From: Chelydra serpentina
Lineage: Eukaryota > Chordata > Testudines > Chelydridae
Direction of reading: 5' to 3'
Length of the DNA stretch: 64,000 nucleotides
NCBI GenBank assembly: GCA_037349315.1
Contig: JBAIAC010000033.1
Coordinates: 15,766,001-15,830,000 of the forward strand
Part shown: positions 1 through 12,900 of the stretch, one piece after another
Layout of the letters: each line of letters opens with the position of its first letter
How positions within the stretch are numbered: position 1 is the first letter of the stretch
Translations under genes and position numbers: made by a program
The notes under the pieces: model-generated
What the model saw: only the letters and a program-made list of their open reading frames with translations
Database searches by the model: none
What the model was told of the DNA's origin: nothing

Positions 1-1875
1 CTTTGAAGAGAGAGGTTTGCCTCCTACCCGTGTAGCAAGAACAACCTCTTTCTTGGACACCCCAGTATCTGTTCCCAACAGGTCAGCTGGATGGACTCCC
101 CCGTCCGGGAGGTCTGACCCCCAGCTTCCCCTTGTAACCTGATCCACAGGAGAGGGGTCTGGCATCTGAAACGCAGACTTTTCACCCTCCTCCTGGGCCA
201 GATCCTCCTGCCAAAAGGTGGGCGGGCTCTCCGGCCCCCCCTCACCTTCCCTTCCTGGGCCTCCCTCTGGGCCAGTCACTCCCGTGTCCCCCTGAAGAGA
301 AGGTGACCCCGCCCCCGGGGAGATGATTACAGGACAGGAACTGGCCACAGCTGCAGTCCCTGTGACTTCGCCCCCCCCTCTGGGGTTTTCAGCACCAGGT
401 TCCTGCTTGCTGCCACCCAGCCCTGGGACAGATTCTGCCACAGCAAAGAAATCATTTCCCAGTAGAAACGGTGCAAAATTGTGTGACACTGTTGCCACAG
501 TTAGCTTAGCCTGCAAGTTTTCCGTTTGCATGTGTACTTTTGCCAGAGGTGCAATGACTTTGTAGCCACCCACCAGCTCCAATTCTGCCACTTTACCCGG
601 CAACCAATCCTTCTCTTGGATCAGGTCCCTCCTGACTATAGAAATTTCAGCACCTGTATCTCTCAACCCAGTGATTAACTTCCCATTCAGTCTAACCGCA
701 TGCACATGCTCACTGCTTGGTGGTGTAGAAGTCAACTTCACAAACCCTGTGTGGAAAGAGGCAGCAGCTTCATGGGCCGCTTGATGCCTGTTTTCACTCA
801 GCAGGGGACACTTATCTCTCAGGTGCTCGGTGGACTTACATTGATAGCACCTCCTGGGCTCCTCTGAATGTACAGGGAATTTGGGACGAGTACTAGGAGA
901 ATGGGGAGGTGAGCGCCCAGCCTCCTTCTTCCCAGGGGTAACACGGTGACTCTGTTTTCCTTCGACCCTGTACCCCTCTGCCAGTGGTTTATGCTTAATT
1001 GCAGCTTGCGCCTGCTCATAAGAGTCTGCAAACCCAGCTAATTCACTAACGGCTTTTACCTGTTTGTCCCACAAGTACTGTTTTACATCATCACTGCACA
1101 TATTCAGGAATTGTTCCTGAGCAACCAAATCACACATCCCTTCAAAGCTTGTAATGTCTTTTCCCCTCACCCACTTATCTACCAGAACTGTCATTTCATT
1201 TGCATAAGCCAAGTAACTTAACCCATCTCCCCTCTTAAGACTCCTGAATTTAACCCTGTAGGTTTCAGGTGTAACCTGAAACTGTTTCAAAACCAGTTCC
1301 TTAAATTTACCATAATTGGAGGCATCCCCAATGGGCATCTTATTGAATATGTCCAGAGCTCTGCCAGTCAATTTGGCTATCAAGGTGGTCATTTTTTGAT
1401 CTTCAGGGATCGCATGGAGGGAGCACAGTCTCTCGAAGGTGATAAAATATTCGGCTATATCCTTGGATTCATCATACTGGGGGCATAGACGCTCCCATTT
1501 GGGGATTTTTGGGGAAGCGGAGCCGGACGCTGAAGGGTTGCGACTCTTCAACTCTGCAACAGCCAGTTCATGCTTCTGGGCCTCCATAGCTCTCTTGTGG
1601 GCCGCCTCCTCTGCTTCCATAGCTCTCTTGTGGGCCAGCTCCTCTGCTTCCATAGCTCTCTTGTGGGCCGCCTCCTCCCGGATTCTTTCTGCTTCCATAG
1701 CTCTCTTGTGGGCCTCCTCAGCTCTCTTGTGGGCCTCCTCAGCTCTCTTGTGGGCTTCTGTCTCTGCACTAATTTCCAGCGTACGTAATTCGATTCGTCT
1801 CCGATGTTCGTTTTCTTTCTCTGTTATTTCGAGTCTGGCAAGATCCAGTTTTACCGTGGCCTCGCTTACAGACAT
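1..1875 (-). CDS. LTR-retrotransposon Gag-protease polyprotein, N-terminal 625 residues (runs off window)
   Basis: An uninterrupted minus-strand frame runs from an ATG at 1875 to the window edge; I translated all 625 codons and found no stop. Residues 1-105 are a charged helical region with six copies of AHKRA between 41 and 96, predicted coiled coil. Residues about 126-290 are a capsid region; its C-terminal half (about 206-290) resembles the SCAN domain, which is known to derive from the Gag capsid of Gmr1-like Gypsy elements. A zinc knuckle C343-x2-C346-x4-H351-x4-C356 follows. The retropepsin active site is DTGA at 406-409, with the partner motif LLGND near 471-475. A proline/glycine/acid-rich stretch follows to the edge, where reverse transcriptase would be expected. 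The intact frame suggests a young copy. Gag and protease share one frame here. Family assignment is inference from motifs. Confidence 0.88.
   Translation of the reverse strand, partial: MSVSEATVKLDLARLEITEKENEHRRRIELRTLEISAETEAHKRAEEAHKRAEEAHKRAMEAERIREEAAHKRAMEAEELAHKRAMEAEEAAHKRAMEAQKHELAVAELKSRNPSASGSASPKIPKWERLCPQYDESKDIAEYFITFERLCSLHAIPEDQKMTTLIAKLTGRALDIFNKMPIGDASNYGKFKELVLKQFQVTPETYRVKFRSLKRGDGLSYLAYANEMTVLVDKWVRGKDITSFEGMCDLVAQEQFLNMCSDDVKQYLWDKQVKAVSELAGFADSYEQAQAAIKHKPLAEGYRVEGKQSHRVTPGKKEAGRSPPHSPSTRPKFPVHSEEPRRCYQCKSTEHLRDKCPLLSENRHQAAHEAAASFHTGFVKLTSTPPSSEHVHAVRLNGKLITGLRDTGAEISIVRRDLIQEKDWLPGKVAELELVGGYKVIAPLAKVHMQTENLQAKLTVATVSHNFAPFLLGNDFFAVAESVPGLGGSKQEPGAENPRGGGEVTGTAAVASSCPVIISPGAGSPSLQGDTGVTGPEGGPGREGEGGPESPPTFWQEDLAQEEGEKSAFQMPDPSPVDQVTRGSWGSDLPDGGVHPADLLGTDTGVSKKEVVLATRVGGKPLSSK
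1561..1770 (-). repeat. Short tandem repeat encoding the AHKRA coiled-coil array in Gag
   Basis: Imperfect copies of a 21-33 bp unit built on gctctcttgtgggcc lie end to end inside the Gag frame. All unit lengths are multiples of three, so copy-number changes keep the frame. The product is a run of A-H-K-R-A blocks separated by E/M/A-rich spacers, consistent with a long charged helix. Confidence 0.8.
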
Positions 1876-2147
1876 CTTATTGCGGTCTGGTGCTGGGCCA
1901 CGCCCCTCTGCAGTTCACTGAAACTGGACCGCACTCAGATCAGGAGCTCTTCAGTTAAGAGACTTTCCCAGCTTCCCCGATCTTCACTCTTACTTATTTG
2001 ATTTCCTTTTCTGTCCCTACTTCCCTTACCCGAAATAAGCAAACAGAAAATAACAAACCAGTAACCACTTTGTCTGTTTTCCAGCCACCACACTTAAAAC
2101 TCACTTAAAATCACTACCAGTACGTCAAAGCAATCAGCTGTGCACAG

Positions 2148-2165
2148 ATCCTGCCGACTACGCCA
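2148..2165 (-). other. Candidate tRNA primer-binding site
   Basis: One base inside the LTR boundary, the minus strand reads TGGCGTAGTCGGCAGGAT. Primer-binding sites usually begin TGG (pairing with the tRNA CCA end) at this place, so position and first bases fit. I could not identify the matching tRNA. The stretch from here to the Gag ATG at 1875 would be the leader. Confidence 0.5.
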
Positions 2166-2166
2166 C

Positions 2167-3296
2167 TGTGACGGGTTGGGGCCACAGAGACCTGCTTGGT
2201 GCTGCCACCTGGTGTGCCAAGGCTACTTCCGCCCCTGCTTCCAAGCCTTTTCCAGCTTGGGACTCCCGAATCCTGTCTGTTTTGAGCCAGACTCCACTGA
2301 TCTGCTGCAAACACAGACCCAGGTCCGAACCAAGTCCACTCACCACTGTAAGGCCCCTGGAAGCGCTCTTGCCTTTGACACCCAGCTGCTCAACTCCAAG
2401 GAGGTTCAAACCCTTAATAAGTCCGTTTTACCCTGTATAAAGCTTATACAGGGTAAACTCATAAATCGTTCGCTTTCTATTGCAAAGATAGAAAGTATGC
2501 ACACCTGTTTGCTCTCCCTTTGCACTAACTCGTACTCAAGGAAACTTAATAAGTAAAAAGTGATTTTAATAAGTACAAAAAATAGGATGTAAGTGAGTTC
2601 AATTGGTGACAGACAGAACAAAGCAAGTTACTTAGTAAAATAAAATAAAACACGCACGTCTACGTCTATTCAAAGTTAACACAGATAAAAGCCTCACCAG
2701 ATTCGGATATTTTCCTTTTTACAGGCTGTAGAATTAGCCTAGGTCCAGTAGCCGCACCCCCTGGTGTCTTTGTCCTTTGTTCAGTTCCCCTCAGGAATGT
2801 CCTTGGGGGGGTGGAGAGCTTCTTCCTTTAGCCAGCTGAAGACAAAAATGGAAGGGTCTTGCAAGGGCTTTTATAGCCTCTCTTCCTCTCCCTGTGTAGG
2901 ATCCAGTTGCCCTGGAGTTTTAGGATCACATGGGCAAGTCACCTGCCCATGCGCCCTAACCAGTCTAACCAGTTGCATTCCAGACCTGGCCCCAATGTGG
3001 ATTGGGGTCTGCAAAGTCTTTTGTCTGTCAAGTGCTCGCATTTAACAGGCATTCTTTGCTCCAAAGATGTACATAGCACTTACAAAGGCTATGTACAAAA
3101 CCAGCAAATATAAAACCAATCTTCATAACTCCAACTACAACAATGATACATGCATACAAACAGGAGGAGTAAATTCAGTAGGTCATAACTTTCACAGAGA
3201 TATGTTACATGGCACATGTAGCATAAAACATATTTTAGTTACATATATACATCTATAAGCATCTCCCCATAAAGTTTTATGGGGAACACCGTCACA
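2167..3296 (-). mobile_element. 5' LTR of the minus-strand Gypsy-type element
   Basis: The block is bounded on the minus strand by TGTGACGG at 3296 and CCGTCACA at 2167, perfect 8-bp terminal inverted repeats of the TG...CA type, 1130 bp in all. On the minus strand it has a TATA box (TATAAAAG, plus-strand 2868-2875) and an ATTAAA polyadenylation-like signal (2565-2570). The Gag frame starts 291 nt downstream of the LTR end, with a primer-site candidate between. The other LTR lies outside the window, so LTR-LTR divergence and the target duplication cannot be read. Confidence 0.82.
2427..2457. repeat. Perfect 14-bp inverted repeat within the LTR
   Basis: Arms TTTACCCTGTATAA (2427-2440) and TTATACAGGGTAAA (2444-2457) are perfect complements around a 3-nt loop. 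The site lies downstream of the LTR TATA box, so it should be in the element's transcript. A second, weaker hairpin (8-bp arms CTTTCTAT / ATAGAAAG) lies at 2472-2494. Confidence 0.85.
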
Positions 3297-4020
3297 CATT
3301 CATTAACCTGGGACGTAATGTGTCCGATCCTTTGGGATTAGTAGAACCTTTTATTTTATATGATGAAAGAAGATTTACAGAAATTTTCAGTGAGGCTTTT
3401 ATATAGTGACTAGTGCCCCTTCAGGGATCTAGTTTAATGAAAAGCTGAACACAATATGCAAACAAACCTTCACTCTAGCATCATAGCAGAGGGGTGCTTC
3501 TTAGTTAGCCTGCCCTGCACATAACTCCCTCCTTCTTCTCCATCCAGGCTTTTCTCTAGTAAGGTCCTCTCAACTCAGGAGAGAGTCAGGCCTCCTGCCA
3601 TCACCTGGGGAAGGGTTGCTTCTCTGGACCAGCACATAGTTCCCCCGTTATCTGGGCACTTTGCTGCTGTCTGGTAAGGTCCTTTTGCTGGGTCCAGGCC
3701 TTCATAGGACTTTGCCTCTCTTAGACCTTTTGGAACCAGATGTCTTCAGTAGCATCTTTCCTAGGTCCCCTTTTCTAGTGAGCTTTCAAACCAGCTCCCC
3801 TCAAAAGTCCCTCTCCTCAGAACACAGAGCTAGCTCCTAACTTCCTGACTAAGCAGCCCTCATAACCCTTCATTAGTCCAGGTGTGTCTTTCCTACTTAA
3901 TTGCCACTCAGCCACCTAGGTCATTAACTACTCACAGGTGTGACAGGCTCGGCTAAGGAGAATCCAGGTAGGCTGGGTGCTTTACACCCTCAGGGGCCAC
4001 CTATTCTGTGATACACCAAC
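3297..4020. other. Unassigned repeat-like sequence flanking the LTR
   Basis: No gene is visible. The pyrimidine-rich text around 3480-4000 resembles degraded retroelement LTR or leader sequence, but I see no paired ends and cannot name a family. Confidence 0.25.
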
Positions 4021-7000
4021 TCTGTTTTTTTAATAGGGGAGGGCTAAGCAGCAATACCAACTCCAGAAGTTTAAAACCATGTCTAGTCTTTAAAAACATC
4101 ATCTGGGTTTTGCAGTCTGAGTCATTATTTTTTGTCTCTTTTTTGATGTTTAAACCTCTCCCTCCCCCACCCAAAGCATGTTTGGCAGTTATGGCCCAAT
4201 GCCCATGAAATCATGAGAGTTTCCAACACTGGCTTGGGTGATTACCCCCATTCTATCAGGCTGCAGAGAGTAACATCTGTAGATGATTAACATGGATATT
4301 GGGGAGTGCTGCCTTTTCCCCCTCAGACACCTGGGAGTAAAGGGGACCAGCCCCAGTATATACTGACCCTCTCACTTGCCTTCACTGAATAAAGTAAAAA
4401 CTAGGATAGGTTTTTTAAACTGTCATACTTAGCTAGAGGTGAGACTGTCATAGCAGAAGCAATGGAAGGATTCCCCTTGACTTCAATGGGCTTTGGATTA
4501 GGCCCCTTTTTTTTCTACCTGTGGATCATATGTGTATTTTATAGATAGAAATGTTTGTAACAAATCTTTATCGTTCACTTCTGCCTTGGGAATTCATAAC
4601 TACATTTAGGTATTGCCATATGGTTTACCTCTGATACAAAATCAATGCAATAAAGCCCCAAAGAGAAATACAAGTTATTTCATGATGGCACATCTTGTAT
4701 ATTTACACCACAAACAGCTATGAACTATTTCCTTAAGTGTTAGTAATAACAAACAGTGTAACTATGCTGCTGCTGGCATGAGTGATGATACTTTTATTTC
4801 TAATGTTTATCTGACACATTAAATCAAACAGGAATACATCCTGTTTGATAATAATAAATTATTTCAGTTAATCACAGTGAAATCCCGTGAATTCACATAT
4901 ACCTGTAAAAAGAAAAAACTACTGAGGCAACAAAGGGTGGTTCCCCTGATTTGTATTAAATATGAAAAAATATAACTGATGCATGCTGCAGTGCACAAGC
5001 AGTTTACATACTGTAGGCATTGGGGTTGCCTGAAGAGTCCTGGCCTGATTTTTCACTGCCTTGTCACTAACACCTGTCCAAAATAGATGTGAAATATTTC
5101 TATTCTGATTCTCACTTTACACAGACGTGAAGAGCTACCCCAGTGGCAAAATCCTGCCTTTCAATTTCCTCAGTGCTATGATGATATTAATGTTGCATTG
5201 GCAATCAAAAGGCAGAGGCATATGCTGAAGGCTTAAACTGCTGTGTACATTAAAAGACGCAAACTTGTTGACTCAGTGTGTACTGGTTTTTGCTCCTTGT
5301 GCTACATCTGAAGAGAAAGAGCACTTAAAGAAATGGACTAGAACATGACTCTGTATAAATGTATTTGTAAGTGTCTATTTATAGGGCATTTTAAAAGGCT
5401 GCTCCTTTGTATGCTTCAGTGAGCAGCAGATGGAGCCACAGCAGGCTCAGAAGAGATTTCCTCTAACTTTTAGCTAATGAGCTTTAATTATCACAGGGCA
5501 ACTGTTTATTTTCTTCGCTGCTAGAAAGGTGGTTTTGTATCCTTCTGTCAGATTCAAACTGCAGCCTAAATAACACATTTTCTTGCATCTAGTGCAATTT
5601 TCCAGTGATGCTTCTTACTAAATGGTTAATTTACCACTGCAATTGTACTTTCTTTGCCATGTGACAAAGACACAATGTGACTGAAAGCAAAAGGTTTTTA
5701 CAGCAGAGAACACAAATTCACTAAGAACTGAATTTTCAACAACTGTTATAGGAAAGTTAGAAGACTCAGGTCATAAACAACAACTCTCCTCCTGTATAAA
5801 TATCAGAGAGACATATTTTTTAAGGTAGCTTCTGCATTAAGGGTAACGGAGAGGGGCCAATGCTGAAATTTAATGTCTATTCTTCCTCATACACAATATC
5901 TACTTTCTCATGCAAAAAGGTGTAGTACACTTTTAGTAAAACTAGTATGTCTAGATTAGTAAATATCCTAAAAATCCTCTAACACAGTATTATATACCAA
6001 TGAAAGTACTGCACCAAGACATGACAACTTTACTACAATTTGCAGACAGAAAGCCTGATCCTGGTTTACAGTAAGACAACTCTAGCAGTACAAAGGAGCC
6101 TTAAAGAGGGTGGAAATGTACCTTGCACACATTTAAAGACCTTTTTCACTGGCAGAGTGGTGTAAATTGGACTTGGTGTGAATGAGAATCAGGTCCAGAA
6201 ACATTAAGATTCTTAAATTGAAACAATGATCTTAGACTATTGTTGTTATTTTAAAAACAAGTCAAATGTGTGAAATCCTGAAAATACTAAATTAAAAGTT
6301 CAAAAATGAAAATATTTTGGGAATGGGGAGGAGCTGAAGGGAGCATATGATGATGGGATCATGGAGTTTATTTCTTTGAGACTTAGCAGGAAAAGACAGA
6401 AAGGAGATAAGGTTGTTAGTAGAGCTGGCTGGAAAATGATTGGGGCGGGGGTTTCCCCTGAGAATATCAACTTCTTGCCAAAAAACTGAGAACCTGAAGA
6501 CGTTTTTTTTTCTTTTGGTAACTGAACCCAAAACATTTTGGCCAAAAAACAAAAGAAATATTGGTTAAAACCAAAAATATTATTGGTTTTTAGATTTTTT
6601 AAAAAAATCTATCATTTTGGAGGAAAGCAAATACTTTTCCCAAAAATTTCTTTGCGTCAATTTTCTATCTGAAAAATTAACACTGACAATTTTCCACTAA
6701 TCCTAGTTGCAAGGAGTAAAACTGATATTGCTGTGATGAGAGGAGAAGGCAGCATGATGTGATAATGGATATGAAGATATGACCAGATGTCACCAGAAGC
6801 ATAGATGCAGAGGAAAAAGTGGAGATAGAGAACCTAAGGGAGTTAAGCACCCAAACCACACAGGAATTCAGTGGGAGCCAGATATCTAACTTCCTTAGGC
6901 TCCTTTGAAAATCCCAGTTGAGAACAGGATCTGTAAGAATGAGCTGAGGTGAGGCAGAATATGTACCTGTGCCCATCTAGCTGTGGGGAGCCAATAAAGC

Positions 7001-7689
7001 TCTTGAGTAAAACAGGGGTGATGAGATGGCGGAGAGGTGGGGTGGAAAGAGGAGAAGGTGGCTCAAGCAAGGGAGATGGCAGTGGGCAGGATTTGGAGAG
7101 AGACATGAGGAACAATATACAGGCTCTAATAGGTCAGCAATTAAAAGATAATCTCAATGATCAGTTAAAATAATATGTTGGGCATATCTAACTAGCAAGC
7201 AGGGGGATGGAATGGAAGATAAAAAGTTGTGTCTACTTGAATCCTGTCTACCATCCTAGAGCTCCCTGTTCACTGGGGCTAAAATAAGCGTAATGAAACT
7301 GGATCACAAAGGCTTCTTCTCCCCTTGATCTGCATTCTGGCAGAACAGCACAGACCACTGACTTTGCCTGGGGCCTGAGGCCAGGGGGCTAGCCCATGTT
7401 GTCCCTGAGCTAGATTTCCCCTTCCCTGGAGCTGCTGGCTGTGTTTGGTCATAGAGTTCATTATCAAATTTCAGTTGTATAAACATAGCCATGACACAAT
7501 GCAAACTAATTGACAAGAAATCTCTGTTACTTACAACATAAAGTCTTGTTCCCAGCAAGGTTCGCTTCCTTTTCTGTTTATTGTGGTGCTTTTCAGATTT
7601 TGGACTTTTAGAACAACATAGGTGTTAAATGTGTCTGAAACAGAAACAACAAACAAATTAACTACGTTTCATTGTTTTGTGCTAGGAGC
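4021..7689. other. Intergenic sequence, nothing supported
   Basis: AT-rich, with stop codons in all frames at short spacing and only short chance reading frames. Small pieces of old palindromic interspersed sequence occur near 4475-4510 (text like cttcaatgggctttgga) and 6160-6195. No exon, RNA gene or intact element was recognised. Confidence 0.6.
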
Positions 7690-7920
7690 TGGGTGCACTG
7701 ACTCGGGCTCGTGGGGTTCACACTGTGGGGCTAAGAATAGCAGTGTAGACTTTCCCGCTTGGCTGGAGCCTGGGTTCTGAGACCCTCCCCCCTCACCAGG
7801 TTTCAGACTGAATGCGAACATTTATGCGGCCATGTTTAGCTCTGTAGTGAGGGCCCCCAAGCCCGAGTCAGTTCCGCAGTTTTTGTTTGTTTGGTTTGGT
7901 TTTGCAGTGTAAACATACCC
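7690..7920. mobile_element. Harbinger-type MITE remnant, left end lost
   Basis: The right end gcagtgtaaacataccc followed by TTA matches the ends of the intact Harbinger element at 38-43 kb (AGTGTAGACATACCC then TTA). The body is CpG-decayed and GC-richer than its flanks. The left terminus cannot be placed, so the start is approximate. Confidence 0.5.
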
Positions 7921-9914
7921 TTAAACTCCCAGTACCATGGAGTTAACTCTAACTACTCTACAACCCACACAGAGGTGTCTCTCAATTCTGTGGCTTAGCT
8001 ATGAAACTCCCATTAATTCTGAAAATATGGCTCTCTGTGTAGCAAAATAAGTTAAAACAAAACATTCCTAAAGCAGTTAGAAGTATGAATTGAGGTCTGG
8101 TGTCCACCTTATAAAATTTGCATAAGTTGTTTTTCTAGCAGGAGCATATTCAACAGGAAGTAGTTAGTTCTCTAGTAGTTAGGTGTGGACAAAAGTGGTG
8201 CATTATTTACCAAAAGAGAAGACTTTCTTGTTTAGATGACATCATGAGAAAAGCCCAGATCCTCAAAGGTATTTAGGTGCCTAGCTCCCATTGAAATCAA
8301 TGGGTAGTAAATAAGTTGTACATGCATTTTTGCATGTGCAAAAATGGAGGCCACATCTGAAAATCTGCCCCACGTTATGCATATTAGAGTAAATGTAACT
8401 TCAAGATATTTCCAAATCACATTGAGTTACATTATATGACTCTCTACATTGTAATGAATGGAATGAAATCACAGAAGTACAAAAATAGGCACCAATGTAA
8501 GTCTAAATGAGATACCAAAGTTGTCCCTTCCAATAAATAGTAAGATGCTTTTGGCTCAGTCCTCAGCTGCATCACAGCAGAATTTGGTGCTGCTGTTGTG
8601 GGGGATTGCAAAGGTGGCTCTAACCCATCTTTCAATGTCCTCAATCTTGGGGCAGGATAAAGATCAAACTGGTCTCTGGCACAAATTAGAGCAGCCAATT
8701 CCTGGTTTGGTTCAGCACCATCACTAACTTCTACAGCCTTCATTTAAAGATCTTCAGTTCATTAACATGCATTGTTAAAGTTTTCAGAGAGGTTGATAAC
8801 CTCAACAGCTAGCGTATGATAATATTTCATTAAGGCACACTGGCATTTAAACCATTGTGGATTTGTGAGGTGGGGTCCAAAATGCAGGCCACACCCTGTA
8901 GGCTACCCCGTGATGCCACTTGACCAATAGGCCAGGTCTGCCAAAAGGGGAGCTCTCACTGGGCAACAAATTAATGGGAACAAATTAGTGTGAGTAAACT
9001 AAATCATCAATCACCAAGTCATCTATTTATTTTCTTAGTCAATCTACCAAGCATCTCAAATATCATGTCATTGCTCTCACACTGAACGAACTATTAACAA
9101 AGTCAATATAGGCTTATAAATCTGAAGAGGCTGTTTATGGATTAAAAGCTTTAAATATGTGATTCATTTATTATGCAGGGTAACTCTCTGAATACGCCAA
9201 ATAACCTGACAGAGAATGAAAATTAATTTTCCATATCTTTGCTGCATGTCATCTTCATTTTATGTTTTGATTTTTTTGTAGTTTTTGGGCTTGTGCATCA
9301 GACTGTATAAGCATAGGGAAGGGATCCACATTAATCATAAATCAGTTGCTTAATTCTAGTGATTTTGACCACCACCATCAAAAATCTAATCTTCCATCTT
9401 CCAAAAACAAATATCAAAAACATAAATACCCTTCATCCAACATTAAAGCTAACATCTTTTCAAATATTCAGTGCAATTTGCAAATGCAGCCAGAATGGAT
9501 GAGAAACAGAGCAATTAGACAGGCAGATTAACCTTTAAAAACATTTATTTAAGAATGTCTATTAAATCCACCTTTAACACCAAGCTTTCATCCACATTTG
9601 ACAGCTTCACTCCCCTTTCACACTGAAGTCTATCTCACCAGTATTCAAACCTGGCTCACATTTCCGTTGCTTCCCAGCACCTTTTCCCACATAGCTGAGT
9701 GCCTCCGAAGAAAATCTTGACTTGCTGAACTATAATTTTTTCTTCTCTTATTACAGCTGTTATCTGTCATGTTCAAGCAGCTGCTTCTCCTTGATTGACT
9801 CCTATGCTTAAGACCTCAGTGTCTCTTCTCTGCATTTGAATGTCCCCACAGTGCTTCTCCCCCATTTCTCTCTCTCTCTCCCTGTAATCTCACCAGTTAC
9901 TTTTGGAAAAGAGA
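7921..9914. other. Intergenic sequence, nothing supported
   Basis: AT-rich single-copy-looking DNA. A palindromic fragment near 8265-8310 (cctagctcccattgaaatcaatggg) belongs to the old foldback-type repeats scattered through the window. No gene was seen. Confidence 0.55.
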
Positions 9915-9962
9915 GACAAGGTGAGTGAGGTAATATCTTTTATTGGACCATCTTAAGGACCA
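9915..9962 (+). mobile_element. Short SINE-like fragment
   Basis: The text ggtgagtgaggtaatatcttttattggacca matches the core of the longer element at 19683-19910 (gtaatatcttttattggacc). Only about 45 bp survive. Confidence 0.55.
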
Positions 9963-12900
9963 ACTTAAGAAAACTTAAGAAAAAGAGACATTTGTAATGC
10001 ATCTTTCACCACATGCCTCCATGCACACACAGAGACATACACAAAACCCTTAAATTATAACAATGCGGATTCTGAGCCACATTCACTGGTATACCCTGCT
10101 GGTGAAAAGCAGCTGTAAATTCCAATTAACTAGCCACTTGAGGATTGGAATCTTTGGTAGCCCAAATCTGACATAGCACTTTCTATGTCACTTCCCTTTC
10201 TGTCCAATTCAGGGTCCCTAGTTGAGGGAAAGGGAGCACTATTGGCTCATCCCTTTGCCTAGCTCATCCCTGACTATTGTAATGGCCCGGTGGAGCAATG
10301 GCCAGACAACACGAGACAGAATAGCCTTACAGCTGCTCTAACTTACATGAAGGAGAGGACTGGCAGGAGTGGAATAGTGGTAGCTTAAGACCACCTCTAC
10401 CTCCCACATATAGGCACCTCTTCTGCAGTTCCTCAAGAATGGAAACTCTGGGCCTTTATCTCTGAATATATCTTTCAGGCTGCATCACTGTTAACTTTGA
10501 TAACAACTAGTGTTAACATGCAAAGGTCAATTTAAGTGTTTTATTTAATTTACCTCAAGCAGTGCTATAAATGTAAGCATCTATTGTAAATTAGAGCACA
10601 GATGAAACATAACATTTGCTGGATCTTGGTCAATCATTTTATGTGACAATATTATGCATTATGACGGCGAAAAGAGATGTTACCATGTTCTACACTTCAC
10701 AAATGCAGGTGTAACTAATAATTACTGTGCTTCTCAATGAGTTAAATGAGAATCATATTCTGAGACAGTGGCTTAAATGTGGTAGTTCAAATGACCACAA
10801 CATTCACCTTTCTTTAATCCAAGTAATTTAAAACAATTTGCAAGGGTTACCACAGGACAGCATTAGTCAGTCAGCCACTGCCATATTTTACTACATTTAT
10901 CAGTTTATAGATGAGCTTCTCTAGAGAACTAATCATTACACAGAATTCGTTTACTTCAAGAACCTCAGTTTTAACAACAGGCTGTACATTAATTCCATGA
11001 CATCTTCAGAATTCAATCTGTCCTCAGAGGTACCTAGCAGGATAACATGGGAATTAATGTACGCACCACCAAAAAATGAGGTACACTTTGGAGACTGAAT
11101 ATTTGCTTATTCACTAAATATGAAAGTGGTGTACAAGGTCAGAGGTACGTGCAAAATCACTGATACAGGTGGCAGGTTCCTGGTCTATTGTCAAGTACTA
11201 TTCATTCTTGTATATAAGAAGGCACACATTGTTTCCTAAGAATGTCCTGGAGTGCCCCAGGTTAAAGGTAATGTATTATTTTATTTTATTGTTATGCCAG
11301 ATCTTTAAGTCCTTACTCAGGTTTTAATCTGCATTTGACTACACAGATCACTGAAATGTTTGTGTCTGCCTGAGTCTGGTCTTTCCTCTCTAGCCATTGT
11401 CCAGCCCTTGACCTTAGAGGCTGACTAAAAACAATCCCAGGCAGCCAGATTCTGCTCGAGGTCATGGGTTAGTGCTCCCATCTGAACCAGCCAGCTACAG
11501 ATCTATGGGGCTTCTGCTCCCATCCATATTTCTCCATTGTCCTCAATGGGCACATTCAGGGACAGTCCCTGCCCACCTTTGGTGAAGCTGCAAACCCTGC
11601 ACCACCAATATCCCCTGCCCCCATCACAATGGTTTCACTTGTCTCAGGACCTTCTGGCTGCTTTTTCACCTGCAAATGTACATTTCAAGCATAAGTATGG
11701 TAGAAAACAATATTAGTAAATGTTATGTCATATTATGGACCTTAATCTTGTTTGGAAAGTGCTGTGGTTCATTTCTCTTCTTGTAAATAGTAGAAACATT
11801 TGCATAGCAAACTTGCAAGTCTTTATTTTTTTTGCCCTGAAAAGATTAAGGACCTACCACTTTTTCTAGGTTAAACAGATTTACTTTAGCACAATGCATA
11901 TTTGCTCTTAAAAGAAAAAAAAATTGCTTGTCTAAATTTAGAGTATGGGAATTCAAACTTACCAGCAGCTCCATTCAACCTTCCTTTTTTCACTATTAAA
12001 AATAAAAAGAGAAATACATGTAACTATATTAATTCCTATAATACTTTTAGAAGATTCTTAGCTGTAAATATTCTTTTAAAAACTAAGAAATGTCAGTCTT
12101 TTAAAAAATTATTCATCATTTAAAGATACAAATGAGCTCTATATCAAAGTCGTATCTGTATTAATATATCATAATATAAGACAAAATTACATAATCAGAG
12201 CAATCTTGTATCACAATATTGTCCAAATTTTTGTCAAGAGGATAAGATCTCTAAATATCTTGAGGAAAGAGAAAAAATTGTCTTAAGTAAATACCTGGTA
12301 TATAAATACAACATAACAAACACTGATTTAAGGACATGATAAATCATGCTAAACAACTGATTTTAGTAATAATTTACTTCAAACACCACCAGCCTTTGAA
12401 AGATCCATACACCTTACTGGCTCTTGAGCTAAAATTTTAACTGGAAGTCATTAAATGCCATGTTAGGTTTTCCATAGCAGCATAAAGATTATACTGCCTG
12501 CTTCTTACTGCATGTCAGGGGAACTCAGCAGAGCAGCATGGTGATGAGCTCTCATTGGCATACCAACAATGATACTGGCTGAGATTGAATGAAGGCTGTT
12601 GGAGGGTGCAAATACAAGGGTGAATCCCCACCCCCAAATAGGATAGTTGCATACAATCCTATGGAGTTAAGAATCAGCATTTGGGCCACTAAGATTTTAT
12701 AAAAATGCTGCTGTGCTTCCTTTTAGAATAAGTTAGATATTTTAATAGGGTGTCATTTACAGCATGGTATTTTTAGAAACAACTCATACGTGGAAAAGTC
12801 ACATGCTGTGAAATTAATAAAACTCCAAGGATTTATTTCTCATTAGAGCTAAAAATAGGCACCATTTCAGCGAGAATAGCTTGCGTCATGAACAGAAGCC

